Made by a program: the position numbers and the translations under genes. Shown in pieces: positions 26,354 through 37,292 of a DNA stretch of 64,000 nucleotides. The notes under the pieces are model-generated. The model was not told the DNA's origin. It ran no database searches and saw nothing but the letters and a program-made list of their open reading frames with translations. Origin of the DNA: CAWKEY01 sp963848675 (lineage in GTDB: Bacteria; Pseudomonadota; Gammaproteobacteria; Methylococcales; Methylomonadaceae); the NCBI GenBank assembly GCA_963848675.1, contig CAWKEY010000024.1, positions 62,001-126,000 on the forward strand, in the 5' to 3' direction. Positions within the stretch are counted from its first letter, which is position 1. Each line of letters begins with the position of its first letter.

Positions 26354-26758
26354 AGTAGGTTGATAATAACTTCCGATGAGTTGTTTTATCGGGATTAAAA
26401 AAGTAGCAAGCAGCCCAAATGGAGTAAAACGGAATACAGGGAACCGTGGCACGAACTAAATGCGCGATTGAAATTGCTATTAAAACCGATGAGCAAGCGG
26501 CGATGGCTTATGTTAATGATCAAACCGGAGAATTCTAATGCACGGTCAGTGATGATTTTTGGCTAGGTGAGTTGAATGTAGAAGTTGTAGACTTGTCGAG
26601 GGGACATAACGATGCCAACAATTAGAATATTTTCTGAATTATAATTCGTATGTTTTTTGCAGAACACGCACCGCCACACTTTCACGCACAATATGGTGAG
26701 CATAAAGCGGCGATTAACATTCTGACTGGTGCCTGGAAGAATAATTTGAAACTTTACC
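26354..26758. other. Decayed segment between the second repeat and the SWIM gene
   Basis: A 30-codon frame from GTG 26446 (VARTKCAIEIAIKTDEQAAM and on to a stop) has no recognisable family. A DUF4160-like remnant occupies the right part. Nothing else is visible. Confidence 0.45.
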
Positions 26759-26766
26759 ATGTTTGA
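26612..26766 (+). pseudogene. DUF4160 protein remnant
   Basis: MPTIRIFSEL is followed by a stop, and a shifted frame continues MFFAEHAPPHFHAQYGEHKAAINILTGAW to a stop at 26766. The HxPPHFHAxYGE motif is the core of DUF4160 proteins, small toxin-antitoxin-neighbourhood proteins of unknown function. The frame break and short length mark it as a pseudogene. It overlaps the first codons of the SWIM-protein gene. Confidence 0.7.
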
Positions 26767-28510
26767 CAAACTCATCACTAAAGACACACTCGAAAATCTG
26801 GCCGGCACGGCGGCTTTTGAGCGCGGCGAGGCTTATTTCTCGACTGGCTTGGTGGAGCAGCTCCGCGATAGCGGCGACAAGATCAGCGCGCGGGTCGAGG
26901 GCACAGAAACCTATCGGGTCGAGTTGTGGGATGACGATGGTACTCTCGGCTATGATTGCACCTGTCCGCGCGCGGCGGAGGGCTATTTCTGCAAGCATTG
27001 TGTGGCGGTCGGTTTAGCGTGGCTTTCCGGACAAAAAGACGCCGGCGGCGCCGTACCTGCAAAATCACGACGCGATCCTCAGCGTAACATCCGGGACTAT
27101 CTGGGCACGCAACCTCAAGAGACATTAATTGAGCTGTTACTGGATGCTGCGAAACGCGATAAGTTATTACACCAAGCCTTAACGCTCAAGGCGGAGCGCG
27201 CCGCTGGCGGAGGTCATGCTGCCAAAGCCTTCCGCAAGGCCATTGATAAGGCAACGCGCGTTCGTGGCTTTATAGATTGGCGAGAGGTTCGCGGCTTTGC
27301 GGCTAATCTGGATCAAGTCGTGGCATCGCTGGCGGAATTGCTGACACCGGATAGCGCCGCGATGCTGGTCGAGTTGGCCGAATACGCGATTGAGCGTGCG
27401 GAAAAGTCTCTGGAACACATTGACGACTCGAACGGCGAAATTGGCGGGATTGTACAAGAACTCGGTGATCTGCACCTCGACGCCTGCGAGCTGGCCAAGC
27501 CGGATCCGCAAGCACTGGCGGAACGCCTGTTTCATTTAGAGACGACTTCGCCTTTTGGAATTTGCAGTTTCAGCGCCATGACTTATCGTGAGGCGCTGGG
27601 CGAGCAAGGTCTGCGCCGTTATCGGGAATTAGCCGAGAGCAAGTGGGCTAAAATAAAGCCCCGCCAACACAGCGATAGTTACGATTCACATCGTTATCAC
27701 ATTACCCGCATCATGGAGTCGCTTGCCGAAGCCAGCGGCGATGTGGAGGAATTGGTGGACATCAAGTCGCGCGACCTGTCGTCGCCTTATCACTATCTGG
27801 TCATCGCCCAAATATGGGCCAAGGCCGGGCAAGACGACAAGGCGCTGGACTGGGCGGAACGCGGGCTGCGAACGTTTCCCGACAAAACGGACAACCGGCT
27901 GCGGGATTTTTTGGTAGCGGCGTATCTGCAACGCAAGCGCAACGCTGAAGCCTTGCAATTGACCTGGGTGCAGTTCGAGGAGCGGGCGTCCCTGGAACAA
28001 TACAAAAAACTGCACGCCGTTGCCGAACAACTCGGCATTTGGCCCGAACAGCGCGAGCGGGCTTTAGCGCGGCTTGAAGAAGTCATTGCCGCTGAAGCTG
28101 CGGTGACAAACCGCTGGAAACCGCAGCCTTCAATGCCCAACTATTCCTTACGGATTGAAATCGCTTTGTGGGAAGACGATCTGGATGCCGCCTGGGATGC
28201 GGCGCATACAGGCATCTGCAATCAGAATTTGCTGATCGCTTTGGCCGGGAAATTGGAGCCGGTGCGAGAGGAAGATGCTCTCGTCCTCTACATGCGAGTG
28301 ATCCCGGCCATCGTCGAACAAACCAACAATTCCGCTTATGCCGATGCGGTCAAGCTAATTCGAAAGGTCGAGAGACTGATGAATGCCCGGGAAGGTCATG
28401 GTGAGTTCGGCAATTACCTGGCCGAGCTGCGCGCCCGCTTCAAACTCAAGCGGAATTTCATCAAATTGCTGGAGGGTGTGGGCAGTCCTCCACAACAATC
28501 CAGGAAATAA
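26759..28510 (+). CDS. SWIM zinc-finger protein
   Basis: 583 residues. The SWIM motif is CTCPRAAEGYFCKHC (C67, C69, C78, H80), a CxCxnCxH zinc site expected to bind DNA or protein. The remainder is mostly alpha-helical with repeat-like segments (AQIWAKAGQDDKALDWAERGLRTFP reads as a TPR-like pair). Such proteins are common and uncharacterised; some lie next to SNF2 helicase genes, which are not present here. No strong ribosome-binding site precedes ATG 26759, which overlaps the DUF4160 remnant. Confidence 0.8.
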   Translation: MFDKLITKDTLENLAGTAAFERGEAYFSTGLVEQLRDSGDKISARVEGTETYRVELWDDDGTLGYDCTCPRAAEGYFCKHCVAVGLAWLSGQKDAGGAVPAKSRRDPQRNIRDYLGTQPQETLIELLLDAAKRDKLLHQALTLKAERAAGGGHAAKAFRKAIDKATRVRGFIDWREVRGFAANLDQVVASLAELLTPDSAAMLVELAEYAIERAEKSLEHIDDSNGEIGGIVQELGDLHLDACELAKPDPQALAERLFHLETTSPFGICSFSAMTYREALGEQGLRRYRELAESKWAKIKPRQHSDSYDSHRYHITRIMESLAEASGDVEELVDIKSRDLSSPYHYLVIAQIWAKAGQDDKALDWAERGLRTFPDKTDNRLRDFLVAAYLQRKRNAEALQLTWVQFEERASLEQYKKLHAVAEQLGIWPEQRERALARLEEVIAAEAAVTNRWKPQPSMPNYSLRIEIALWEDDLDAAWDAAHTGICNQNLLIALAGKLEPVREEDALVLYMRVIPAIVEQTNNSAYADAVKLIRKVERLMNAREGHGEFGNYLAELRARFKLKRNFIKLLEGVGSPPQQSRK

Positions 28511-28576
28511 TCAAACCTTAACAAATCCAGTATCCAACCGTTTTAGCCATTTGATCAACCTGTTGGTTTTGATAGC

Positions 28577-30061
<1,485 letters not shown>

Positions 30062-30101
30062 ATCATTGATCTTGATGGACATAAAAAGCAGATCTGATGA
30101 T

Positions 30102-32240
30102 TCAAGCTGTTTGCCGCTGCAGCCCTGCCCGTACGCAGCGCAATACCCCGTAACTGTATTGTCCCTGAAACAGCTCATAAACCGGCTTGAGTGCATTTCT
30201 CTGTTCTTCCGGTAAATGCATGATGGCCTCTTCTATCTGCCTGATTTCCGGCTCCGGCAATTCCACGACATCGGCCAGCACCAGTAAGCCCTGCTCCACA
30301 GACTGCGCGAGATGCGTATAGACGGTGTCATCCTTCAGTTCGCGTTGCCGGGCGATTTGTTGCACCGTGTAACCCAGCCTGAACAAGGCCGCCGATTCAG
30401 CGGCGGTATCCGACAAGCCAATTGGCCCGCTGTGATTGGCATCAATAAACTCGCTGATCACGGCCAGAAATTCGTCCCCATAAAGTTCGAGTTTGCGCGC
30501 GCCAATGCCCGACAACTGGGCCATTTGCTGATGATTGACCGGCTTGGCGGCCAGCATTTCCATCAAAGTGGCATCGTTGAAAATAATATAGGGCGGCACG
30601 TCCTGAGCATCGGCAATCTGCCTGCGTTTGGCGCGCAGGGCATTCCACAGCAAACTGTCATCGCTCTTGCCAAATTGCCTGTCTGCACTTTTCGTGCGCT
30701 TGCTTTTCTCGGGCTGCAAATCCTTGCGCAACATCAATGGCTGTTCACCGCGCAGAATCGGCCGGCAGACTTCCGTCAGTTTAAATGCGCCGAAGTTGTC
30801 AAAATCGACCGCCACCAAACCGCGCGCGACCAGTTGCCTGAACACCGAGCGCCACTGTTTTTCATCCAGTTCCTTACCGATGCCGAATGTCGACTGCTGA
30901 TCGTGACCAAAACTTTTTACCCGCTCGGTAGTTTTGCCGAGCAAGACATCAATCAAATGATTGGCGCCAAAACGCTGTCCGGTGCGGTAGATACAGGACA
31001 AGGCCTGTTGTGCCGCCAGCGTGCCGTCCCAGGTCTGCACGGGTTCCAGACAGGTGTCACAATTGCCGCAGCCTTGTTCCAAAACATCGCCAAAATAGCT
31101 TAACAAGGCTTGCCGCCGGCAATGCACCTGCTCGCACAAAGCCAGCATGGCATCCAGCTTGTGATATTCGATACGTTTATGGGTCTCATCGGCATTGGAA
31201 TCAGCCAGCATATGCCGCAGGGTGATAACATCCTGCAAGCCATAAGCCATCCAGGCATTGGCTGGCAAACCATCGCGTCCGGCCCGGCCGGTTTCCTGAT
31301 AATAGGCCTCCACACTCTTGGGCAAATCCAGATGCGCGACAAAACGGACATTGGGTTTATCTATGCCCATGCCAAAAGCAATCGTGGCCACGATCACCAA
31401 GCCGTCCTGCATTAAAAACTGGTGCTGATGGCGCTGCCGTAAATCCGCCGTCATGCCGGCATGATAAGGCAGGGCATGCACGCCTTTGGTTTGCAGCCAT
31501 TCAGCCGTGGCATCGACTTTTTTACGCGACAGACAATAGACGATGCCGGCATCACCGGCATGTTCGGCGCGGATAAAATCCAGCAATTGTTGTTTGGCAT
31601 TTTGCTTTTGCACAATGCGGTAGCGGATATTGGGACGATCAAAACCGCTTTGAAAAATTTGCGCCTGCTGAAGCCCCAGGCGCAGAATGATTTCCTGCCG
31701 GGTTTTTTCATCCGCCGTAGCGGTCAGCGCGATACGGGGAATATCAGGAAAGCGTTCATGCAGCATGGAAAGCTGCAGATAATCAACACGGAAATCGTGC
31801 CCCCATTGGGACACGCAGTGCGCCTCATCAATGGCAAACAAGGCGATTTTGATGCGCTCGAAAAGCGCCGAGGTCCGCGCCGAGGTCAGCCTTTCCGGAG
31901 CAATGTACAGTAAATCCAGTTCGCCGTTGAGCAACTGCTGCTCAATGAGACGCGCTTGTTCCGAAGATAAAGTCGAATTGAGAAACGCGGCCTTGACGCC
32001 CAGTTGTAGCAGGGCGCTAACCTGGTCCTGCATCAGCGCAATCAGCGGCGAAATGACGATGCCGACACCGGGCCGGATCAAGGCCGGAATCTGATAACAC
32101 AAGGACTTGCCGCCGCCGGTCGGCATCAATACCAGGGCATCCTGCTCTGCCAGCACTTGCTCGATAACGGCCTGCTGCTGACCTCTAAAACTATCGTAGC
32201 CAAAAACAGCCTTGAGTATTTCAATCGGCTTATGCTCCAC
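30102..32240 (-). CDS. recQ: ATP-dependent DNA helicase RecQ
   Basis: 712 residues from GTG 32240, preceded by GGGGAG at good spacing; an earlier GTG at 32258 is also open. Helicase motifs: FRGQQQAVIEQ (Q/0), LMPTGGGKSLCYQIP (I), FAIDEAHCVSQWGHDFR (II and aromatic loop), ALTATAD (III), YCLSRKK (IV), VATIAFGMGIDKPNVRFV (V) and QETGRAGRDG (VI). The RQC zinc site (CRRQALLSYFGDVLEQGCGNCDTC) and a C-terminal HRDC domain are present. It acts in recombination and fork repair. Confidence 0.97.
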   Translation of the reverse strand: MEHKPIEILKAVFGYDSFRGQQQAVIEQVLAEQDALVLMPTGGGKSLCYQIPALIRPGVGIVISPLIALMQDQVSALLQLGVKAAFLNSTLSSEQARLIEQQLLNGELDLLYIAPERLTSARTSALFERIKIALFAIDEAHCVSQWGHDFRVDYLQLSMLHERFPDIPRIALTATADEKTRQEIILRLGLQQAQIFQSGFDRPNIRYRIVQKQNAKQQLLDFIRAEHAGDAGIVYCLSRKKVDATAEWLQTKGVHALPYHAGMTADLRQRHQHQFLMQDGLVIVATIAFGMGIDKPNVRFVAHLDLPKSVEAYYQETGRAGRDGLPANAWMAYGLQDVITLRHMLADSNADETHKRIEYHKLDAMLALCEQVHCRRQALLSYFGDVLEQGCGNCDTCLEPVQTWDGTLAAQQALSCIYRTGQRFGANHLIDVLLGKTTERVKSFGHDQQSTFGIGKELDEKQWRSVFRQLVARGLVAVDFDNFGAFKLTEVCRPILRGEQPLMLRKDLQPEKSKRTKSADRQFGKSDDSLLWNALRAKRRQIADAQDVPPYIIFNDATLMEMLAAKPVNHQQMAQLSGIGARKLELYGDEFLAVISEFIDANHSGPIGLSDTAAESAALFRLGYTVQQIARQRELKDDTVYTHLAQSVEQGLLVLADVVELPEPEIRQIEEAIMHLPEEQRNALKPVYELFQGQYSYGVLRCVRAGLQRQTA

Positions 32241-32266
32241 CCTGTCTCCCCGCGCCACGATTATAT

Positions 32267-32295
32267 TTCTTCAAGCAGTCAATACCTTTTATAAT
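32267..32295 (+). promoter_or_regulatory. Putative gshA promoter
   Basis: A consensus TATAAT lies at 32290-32295. A weak -35 (TTCTTC, 32267-32272) is 17 bases upstream. It falls in the divergent recQ-gshA gap, 43 bases before the gshA start. Confidence 0.4.
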
Positions 32296-32338
32296 GCTCG
32301 GAATTATATCAGGACTACAGGGCGCGCACGTCCACTCT

Positions 32339-33925
32339 ATGACGCATTTGAATACTCAATTTTCGACACGCCTGAACCAGCTTCTGGCAAACAACCATCA
32401 AAACCAGCTCTGCGGCGGACTTAAGGGTATTGAAAAAGAAAGCCTGCGCGTAGACAAAAACGGTTTGATCGCGCAAACACCGCACCCTAAAGCCTTGGGT
32501 TCGGCGTTGACGCATCCTTATATCACCACTGATTATTCCGAAGCCCTGCTTGAGTTCATAACCCCGCCGTTTGCCGATGTAAAAGAAACGCTGGCCTTTT
32601 TGGATCATATTCACCGCTTTGTCTATGCCCATTTGAATCAGGAAATCCTGCTGGGCGCGAGCATGCCCTGCGGCATTGATGGAGATGAAAGCATACCCAT
32701 TGCCGAATACGGCTCATCCAACATCGGCCGCATGAAGCATGTTTACCGGCACGGCTTATGGCATCGTTACGGCAGAACCATGCAGGCCATTGCCGGCATA
32801 CACTTTAATTATTCCGTGCCGGAAGCGCTTTGGCCGATATTGCAGCAACAGGAAAACCCAGGCGTCCCCCTGGAGCAATTCAAGGCTGATGCCTACTTTG
32901 GTTTAATCAGAAATTTTCAGCGCCTGGGCTGGTTAATTTTGTACCTGTTTGGCGCATCGCCCGCTATCTGCAAAAGCTTCTTTAAAAGCCGCCCTGCACT
33001 GATGGCGCAATTCGAAGAATTCGACGCAGGCACCCTGTATCATCCCTACGCCACTTCGCTGCGCATGAGCGATATTGGTTACAAAAGCAAAAATCAGGCT
33101 GACCTGCAAATCGATTACAATTCTCTAAGCGGTTATGTCAGCAGCTTGAGCGCCGCCATCGCGACGCCTTACCCTGAATACGAAAAAATCGGTACCGTAG
33201 TAGAGGGTCACTACCGGCAACTGAGCAGCAATATCCTGCAAATTGAAAACGAATTTTACAGCACCATTCGCCCCAAACAGATTATCAACTCGGGCGAAAA
33301 ACCGACGCTGGCGCTTAAACGCCGCGGCGTTCGCTACATCGAAATCCGCTCGCTGGATCTGGATTTGTTTAACCCTCTGGGTATCGATGAAGGTAAAGCC
33401 CATTTTATAGAGGCTCTGCTGCTTACGTGTTTGTTAAAAGACAGCCAGCCCTCGTCGCCACAGGAACACCAGATTAATAATGCCAATCAACTGGAGGTTG
33501 CTCACAGCGGTAGAAAACCGGGGCTGGAGTTGCAAAAAGGCACACAAAAAATTCTTCTGCAAGACTGGGCGGCGGAAATTCTTGAAGACATGCAGCCGGT
33601 CTGTGAAATTCTCGATCAGGATACTCCCGGCAAACCGTATAGCAACGCCCTGCAGCAACAGCAAAAAATAGCCCATAATCCCGACTTAACCGCATCGGCA
33701 CGCATGCTGACCAACATGGCCGAGCACCATAAACCGTTTGCCCGTTTTGCCCTGGACGCCTCCGCCGAGCATGAGCATTATTTCAGACAACATCAACTGG
33801 ATAAAGCCAATACCGAGCAGTTTCATAACATGGCGGAGGTCTCTTTGGCCAAACAAAAAGAAATCGAAAGCAAAAATCAGCTGCCTTTTGATGCGTTTTT
33901 AAAACAATATTTTGCCCAAAGCTGA
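32339..33925 (+). CDS. gshA: Glutamate-cysteine ligase
   Basis: 528 residues from ATG 32339, where the family start MTHLNTQFSTRLNQLL begins; the frame extends 15 codons upstream to another ATG. Proteobacterial GshA motifs: GGLKGIEKESLRVDKNGLIAQTPHP, TTDYSEALLEFITPPF, GLWHRYGRTMQAIAGIHFNYS, TSLRMSDIGY and VRYIEIRSLDLDLFNPLGI. The enzyme makes gamma-glutamylcysteine, the first step of glutathione synthesis, in the cytoplasm. It is divergent from recQ and apparently monocistronic. Confidence 0.96.
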   Translation: MTHLNTQFSTRLNQLLANNHQNQLCGGLKGIEKESLRVDKNGLIAQTPHPKALGSALTHPYITTDYSEALLEFITPPFADVKETLAFLDHIHRFVYAHLNQEILLGASMPCGIDGDESIPIAEYGSSNIGRMKHVYRHGLWHRYGRTMQAIAGIHFNYSVPEALWPILQQQENPGVPLEQFKADAYFGLIRNFQRLGWLILYLFGASPAICKSFFKSRPALMAQFEEFDAGTLYHPYATSLRMSDIGYKSKNQADLQIDYNSLSGYVSSLSAAIATPYPEYEKIGTVVEGHYRQLSSNILQIENEFYSTIRPKQIINSGEKPTLALKRRGVRYIEIRSLDLDLFNPLGIDEGKAHFIEALLLTCLLKDSQPSSPQEHQINNANQLEVAHSGRKPGLELQKGTQKILLQDWAAEILEDMQPVCEILDQDTPGKPYSNALQQQQKIAHNPDLTASARMLTNMAEHHKPFARFALDASAEHEHYFRQHQLDKANTEQFHNMAEVSLAKQKEIESKNQLPFDAFLKQYFAQS

Positions 33926-34060
33926 TTGTTATATTTGCCTCGAAGAGGCAGACAACTTTTCGGCTTAAAACTAAATCGTGGCCATGCTCGCAGGCAAGCG
34001 GGCCTCCAGTTCCCCCTCTACTCGTGGTAAAAAACCAACCTATTTTTCAGAGCCGCCCAC

Positions 34061-34783
34061 ATGACTGCATTTGATATTGAACAACTACAGGCCGAGCTGG
34101 CCAACAAAAACCCGCGCAGCGTCTTAAAAAAAGCCCTGGAACTTTTTGATAATATTGCTATTTCTTTCAGCGGTGCCGAAGATGTCGTGCTGATCGACAT
34201 GGCCGTCAAAATCAGACAAGACATCCGGGTTTTTTCCTTGGATACCGGACGTTTACACCCAGAAACTTACCGTTTTATCGAGAAAGTCAGAAAACATTAC
34301 CAGATAGACATTGAACTATTAACGCCGGATCGCACTTTGCTGGATCCATTCGTGCAACAGAAAGGCTTGTTCAGCTTTTATGAAGACGGCCACCAGGAAT
34401 GCTGCGGCATCCGCAAAGTGGAACCGTTAAAACGCAAACTGGCGCAGCTGGATGCCTGGATTACCGGCCAACGCAAAGACCAGAGTCCTGATACCAGACA
34501 GGCCATTCCTGAAGTACAGATAGACAGCGCGTTTTCCAGCTCGGAGCATTCCCTGATTAAATTCAACCCGCTGGCCAACTGGAATTCAGCGCAAGTCTGG
34601 GATCACATCGAGGCCTGGCAAGTGCCCTACAATGAACTGCATGAAAGAGGCTTTATCAGCATAGGCTGCGAGCCCTGCACGCGTGCGGTGCTGCCTAATC
34701 AACATGAACGCGCGGGGCGCTGGTGGTGGGAATCGGGCACTAAAAAAGAGTGCGGCCTGCATGCCGGCAATTTGAAAACTTAG
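34061..34783 (+). CDS. cysH: Phosphoadenylyl/adenylyl-sulfate reductase
   Basis: 240 residues of the PAPS-reductase family with the nucleotide loop SFSGAEDVVLIDMA and VFSLDTGRLHPETY. The four cysteines in ECCGIRKVEPLKRKL and GCEPC mark the iron-sulfur type that reduces adenylyl sulfate (APS); ordinary PAPS reductases lack that pair. The conserved C-terminal KKECGLH Cys for thioredoxin-linked turnover is present. It performs assimilatory sulfate reduction to sulfite. No other cys genes are adjacent. Confidence 0.93.
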   Translation: MTAFDIEQLQAELANKNPRSVLKKALELFDNIAISFSGAEDVVLIDMAVKIRQDIRVFSLDTGRLHPETYRFIEKVRKHYQIDIELLTPDRTLLDPFVQQKGLFSFYEDGHQECCGIRKVEPLKRKLAQLDAWITGQRKDQSPDTRQAIPEVQIDSAFSSSEHSLIKFNPLANWNSAQVWDHIEAWQVPYNELHERGFISIGCEPCTRAVLPNQHERAGRWWWESGTKKECGLHAGNLKT

Positions 34784-34800
34784 TACAACTTAAATGGTAC

Positions 34801-34832
34801 CGACGCCTATGCCCGACGTAGGCGTCGCTCCC
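34801..34832. terminator. Hairpin between convergent cysH and lipoprotein gene; dispersed repeat copy 2
   Basis: CGACGCCTA (34801-34809) pairs perfectly with TAGGCGTCG (34819-34827). Positions 34814-34832 match, on the minus strand, the repeat at 8514-8532. It stands between two converging genes, so it could end transcripts from both sides, though there is no T-run. Confidence 0.5.
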
Positions 34833-34854
34833 AGGTAGGCGTCCGCTTCCACGT

Positions 34855-35658
34855 TCAGCTTTGCCCTTTGCTTTCAGCTGCCTGACGCAAATCATCATCG
34901 GGCGCTTCATCCAGAAATTTCCGGTAATTGATTGAAATTTTAAGACCGGCAAAGCGCCCGGCCATTTTGACCAGTTCCTGGGTGGTATTATCGAAGGTCA
35001 GCTTAACCTCGCTCAAGGCGCGATCCTCATAGCCTTCTTTTATGTTATTGGTGTCCAATAGAAAATGATAAACATACACCTCAAACTTTTTTTCTTGCTT
35101 TATTTCCAGAGGCTTTCCTAAGTGCGCCAGCACCGCTGATTTTTGCGGTAATTCGGCAGAAATCTTGTCGAGCAACTCCGTCTTGGCCTTGAGTTGCATT
35201 TTTTCCTTATTGATTTCAGCGCCGCCTATCGAGCGCAAAGACACCTCTAAAAACTCCGGCGGGGCAATTTGCAGAAATAACGACGAGAAAGACCAGGCGG
35301 TAATGCGATCTTCTTTATTAAAACTCAAATCCGAATAGAACTTTACCTCTGGGACTATCAGTTTTTTATTGCCGTCAACCTTGCGAAACCAGTAACGCCA
35401 GCGTCTGCCGTCCTTGGCAGGGTTATTCTCGCTAGGATACAGCTTGGCCAGGGACACAAAATCGTTGCTGTACATGATGGGCTTTTTGAACTGCAAGGTA
35501 AAATCGTCTGCCGCCTTTACCTGAAAGTAACGGTCAAATTCATTCATCTGCAGATACGTTTGATAAGCCCGCCACCAATAAGCGCAACCGGTTAACGATA
35601 GCGCCAGCAACAGCAGAGCGATGACACGAAAATTGCGCTTGATGGTTTCAATGTTCAT
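34855..35658 (-). CDS. Uncharacterised lipoprotein
   Basis: 267 residues. The signal peptide ends in a lipobox, LSLTGC, so the mature protein should be lipid-anchored at Cys25, most likely in the outer membrane. The rest (YWWRAYQTYLQMNEFDRYFQ, RRWRYWFRKVDGNKK) has no fold I recognise and lacks catalytic motifs. It starts six bases after the hslO stop on the same strand, so the two genes are probably co-transcribed; hslO is the first. Confidence 0.78.
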   Translation of the reverse strand: MNIETIKRNFRVIALLLLALSLTGCAYWWRAYQTYLQMNEFDRYFQVKAADDFTLQFKKPIMYSNDFVSLAKLYPSENNPAKDGRRWRYWFRKVDGNKKLIVPEVKFYSDLSFNKEDRITAWSFSSLFLQIAPPEFLEVSLRSIGGAEINKEKMQLKAKTELLDKISAELPQKSAVLAHLGKPLEIKQEKKFEVYVYHFLLDTNNIKEGYEDRALSEVKLTFDNTTQELVKMAGRFAGLKISINYRKFLDEAPDDDLRQAAESKGQS

Positions 35659-35664
35659 AGTTTT

Positions 35665-36534
35665 TTAGTGCCGTGTTTCAGAAGAATTGAAAATGACTTC
35701 CTGCGATAACAGCGTTTCGACATCGACTTTATCAAAATAATAGTGTTCACTGCAAAACTCACAGCCCACTTCAATTTTGTCGCGTGTCTTGAGAATATCT
35801 TCCAGTTCGCTTCTACCCAGTGCGCGCAGGGTTCTTTCTATTTTTTGACGGGAGCAGGCGCATTTAAATTCAACCGGCTCGGCATCAAACAGGCGGACTT
35901 TTTCTTCATTAAACAGCCGATAGAGCAGGTGTTCACAGTCCAATTCCAGCATTTCCCGCTGGGTAACGGTGTCTGCCAGCATCTCTATGCGCCCCCAGTC
36001 AGCTTCATTGCTTTTCTGTGCCGGCAGCTCCTGCAATAATAAACCGGCCGCCTGCGTTTCATTGGCAAACAACCACAAACGGGTTCTAAGCTGCTCCGAT
36101 TGCTCGAAATAGGTTTGTAGGGCGGCGGCTAGATTTTCCCCCTGCAGCGGCACAATGCCTTGATAAGGATCGGCATTTTCGGGTTCTATGGTCAATACCA
36201 GTCGCCCTTGTCCAAACATGGCTTCCAGAGAACCGGGCGTCACGTCTGCCTTGCTTCGTACCAAGCCTCTGATTTTTCGCTCATGCGAGGCCTGCGCCAC
36301 CAGGGTCTTAAAATCGCCATCACCCTGCGCCTGAAGAATCATCGAGCCTTTAAACTTTACCGTGGCAGACAACATAGCCACCGCCGCTAGCGCCTGCCCG
36401 AGTTGCTGCTGCACATTTTCAGAGCCGTGCTGGTGTTGCTTGGCCGCCTGCCAACTGGCTTCCAGCTTGACCCACTCCCCGCGCACGCCTAACTCTTCAA
36501 ATAAAAAACGCCGTAATACATCTTGCTCTTTCAT
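35665..36534 (-). CDS. hslO: Redox-regulated chaperone Hsp33
   Basis: 289 residues. The C-terminal zinc centre is CAC in EFKCACSRQKIERTLRALGRSEL and GCEFCSEHYYF, i.e. CxC plus CxxC, which releases zinc on oxidation and activates the chaperone. The N-terminal part has KGSMILQAQGDGDFKTLVAQASHERKIRGLVR, typical of the family. The protein holds unfolding clients during oxidative and heat stress. It is followed by a lipoprotein gene in a presumed operon and diverges from msrA. Confidence 0.96.
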   Translation of the reverse strand: MKEQDVLRRFLFEELGVRGEWVKLEASWQAAKQHQHGSENVQQQLGQALAAVAMLSATVKFKGSMILQAQGDGDFKTLVAQASHERKIRGLVRSKADVTPGSLEAMFGQGRLVLTIEPENADPYQGIVPLQGENLAAALQTYFEQSEQLRTRLWLFANETQAAGLLLQELPAQKSNEADWGRIEMLADTVTQREMLELDCEHLLYRLFNEEKVRLFDAEPVEFKCACSRQKIERTLRALGRSELEDILKTRDKIEVGCEFCSEHYYFDKVDVETLLSQEVIFNSSETRH

Positions 36535-36613
36535 GACTCTACCGTTAAATAGTATGTACTTTCATAATTCGGGTTTATAGTAAACTCTGTTCAAACAGCA
36601 TACCCTATTCATC

Positions 36614-37246
36614 ATGATTTTCTCATCAAAAAAGCTGGTGCTGCCAGACCCTGCCGAGGCATTACCGGGCCGCGATACGCCAATGCCGGTTTCCAACCGG
36701 CATTATGTCAACGGCAACCCGATTGTGCCGCCGTTCCCAGCCCATCTGGAACTGGCCTTATTTGGTCTCGGTTGCTTCTGGGGTGCGGAACGAAAATTCT
36801 GGCAGTATCCACATATTTTCAGTACCGCAGTCGGTTATAGCGGCGGCTACACGCCCAACCCGACCTATGATGAATTGTGTAGCGGCTTAACCGGGCATGC
36901 CGAAGTGGTTCGGGTCATTTTTGATCCGGCCTTAACTTCATACCGTGAATTACTCCGGTTATTCTGGGAATCACACAACCCCACTCAGGGCATGAGACAA
37001 GGCAACGACACTGGCACGCAATACCGTTCCTGTATTTACACTTACAGCCAGGAACAGCTGGATGAGGCAGTGGTATCAAAACAGCATTATCAGCAACGTT
37101 TAACAGAAGCCGGTTTTAATCAGTTAACCACCGAAATCAAGTCGGCCGGGATATTTTATTATGCTGAAGACACTCATCAGCAATATCTGGCCAAAGAACC
37201 CCAAGGTTACTGCGGATTGGGTGGATTAGGCGTCGCTTTCGAATAA
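36614..37246 (+). CDS. msrA: Peptide methionine-S-sulfoxide reductase
   Basis: 210 residues with the active-site GLGCFWGAERKFW (catalytic Cys), TAVGYSGGYTPNPTYDELCSGLTGHAEVVRV and HNPTQGMRQGNDTGTQYRSCIYTYS, all standard for MsrA of the longer proteobacterial type. It restores methionine from the S-sulfoxide using thioredoxin. It is divergent from hslO, so two oxidative-stress genes share one intergenic region. ATG 36614 has no strong Shine-Dalgarno. Confidence 0.96.
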   Translation: MIFSSKKLVLPDPAEALPGRDTPMPVSNRHYVNGNPIVPPFPAHLELALFGLGCFWGAERKFWQYPHIFSTAVGYSGGYTPNPTYDELCSGLTGHAEVVRVIFDPALTSYRELLRLFWESHNPTQGMRQGNDTGTQYRSCIYTYSQEQLDEAVVSKQHYQQRLTEAGFNQLTTEIKSAGIFYYAEDTHQQYLAKEPQGYCGLGGLGVAFE

Positions 37247-37263
37247 AATCTGATTACAGCGGA

Positions 37264-37292
37264 CAAAAAAAAGGCGGTTAATAAAACCGCCT
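37264..37292 (-). terminator. Hairpin after msrA
   Basis: AGGCGGTT (37272-37279) and AACCGCCT (37285-37292) form a perfect stem. The T-run that makes it an intrinsic terminator (the A-run at 37264-37271) lies on the minus strand, although msrA is on the plus strand. It could still act on msrA readthrough as a stem. Confidence 0.6.
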
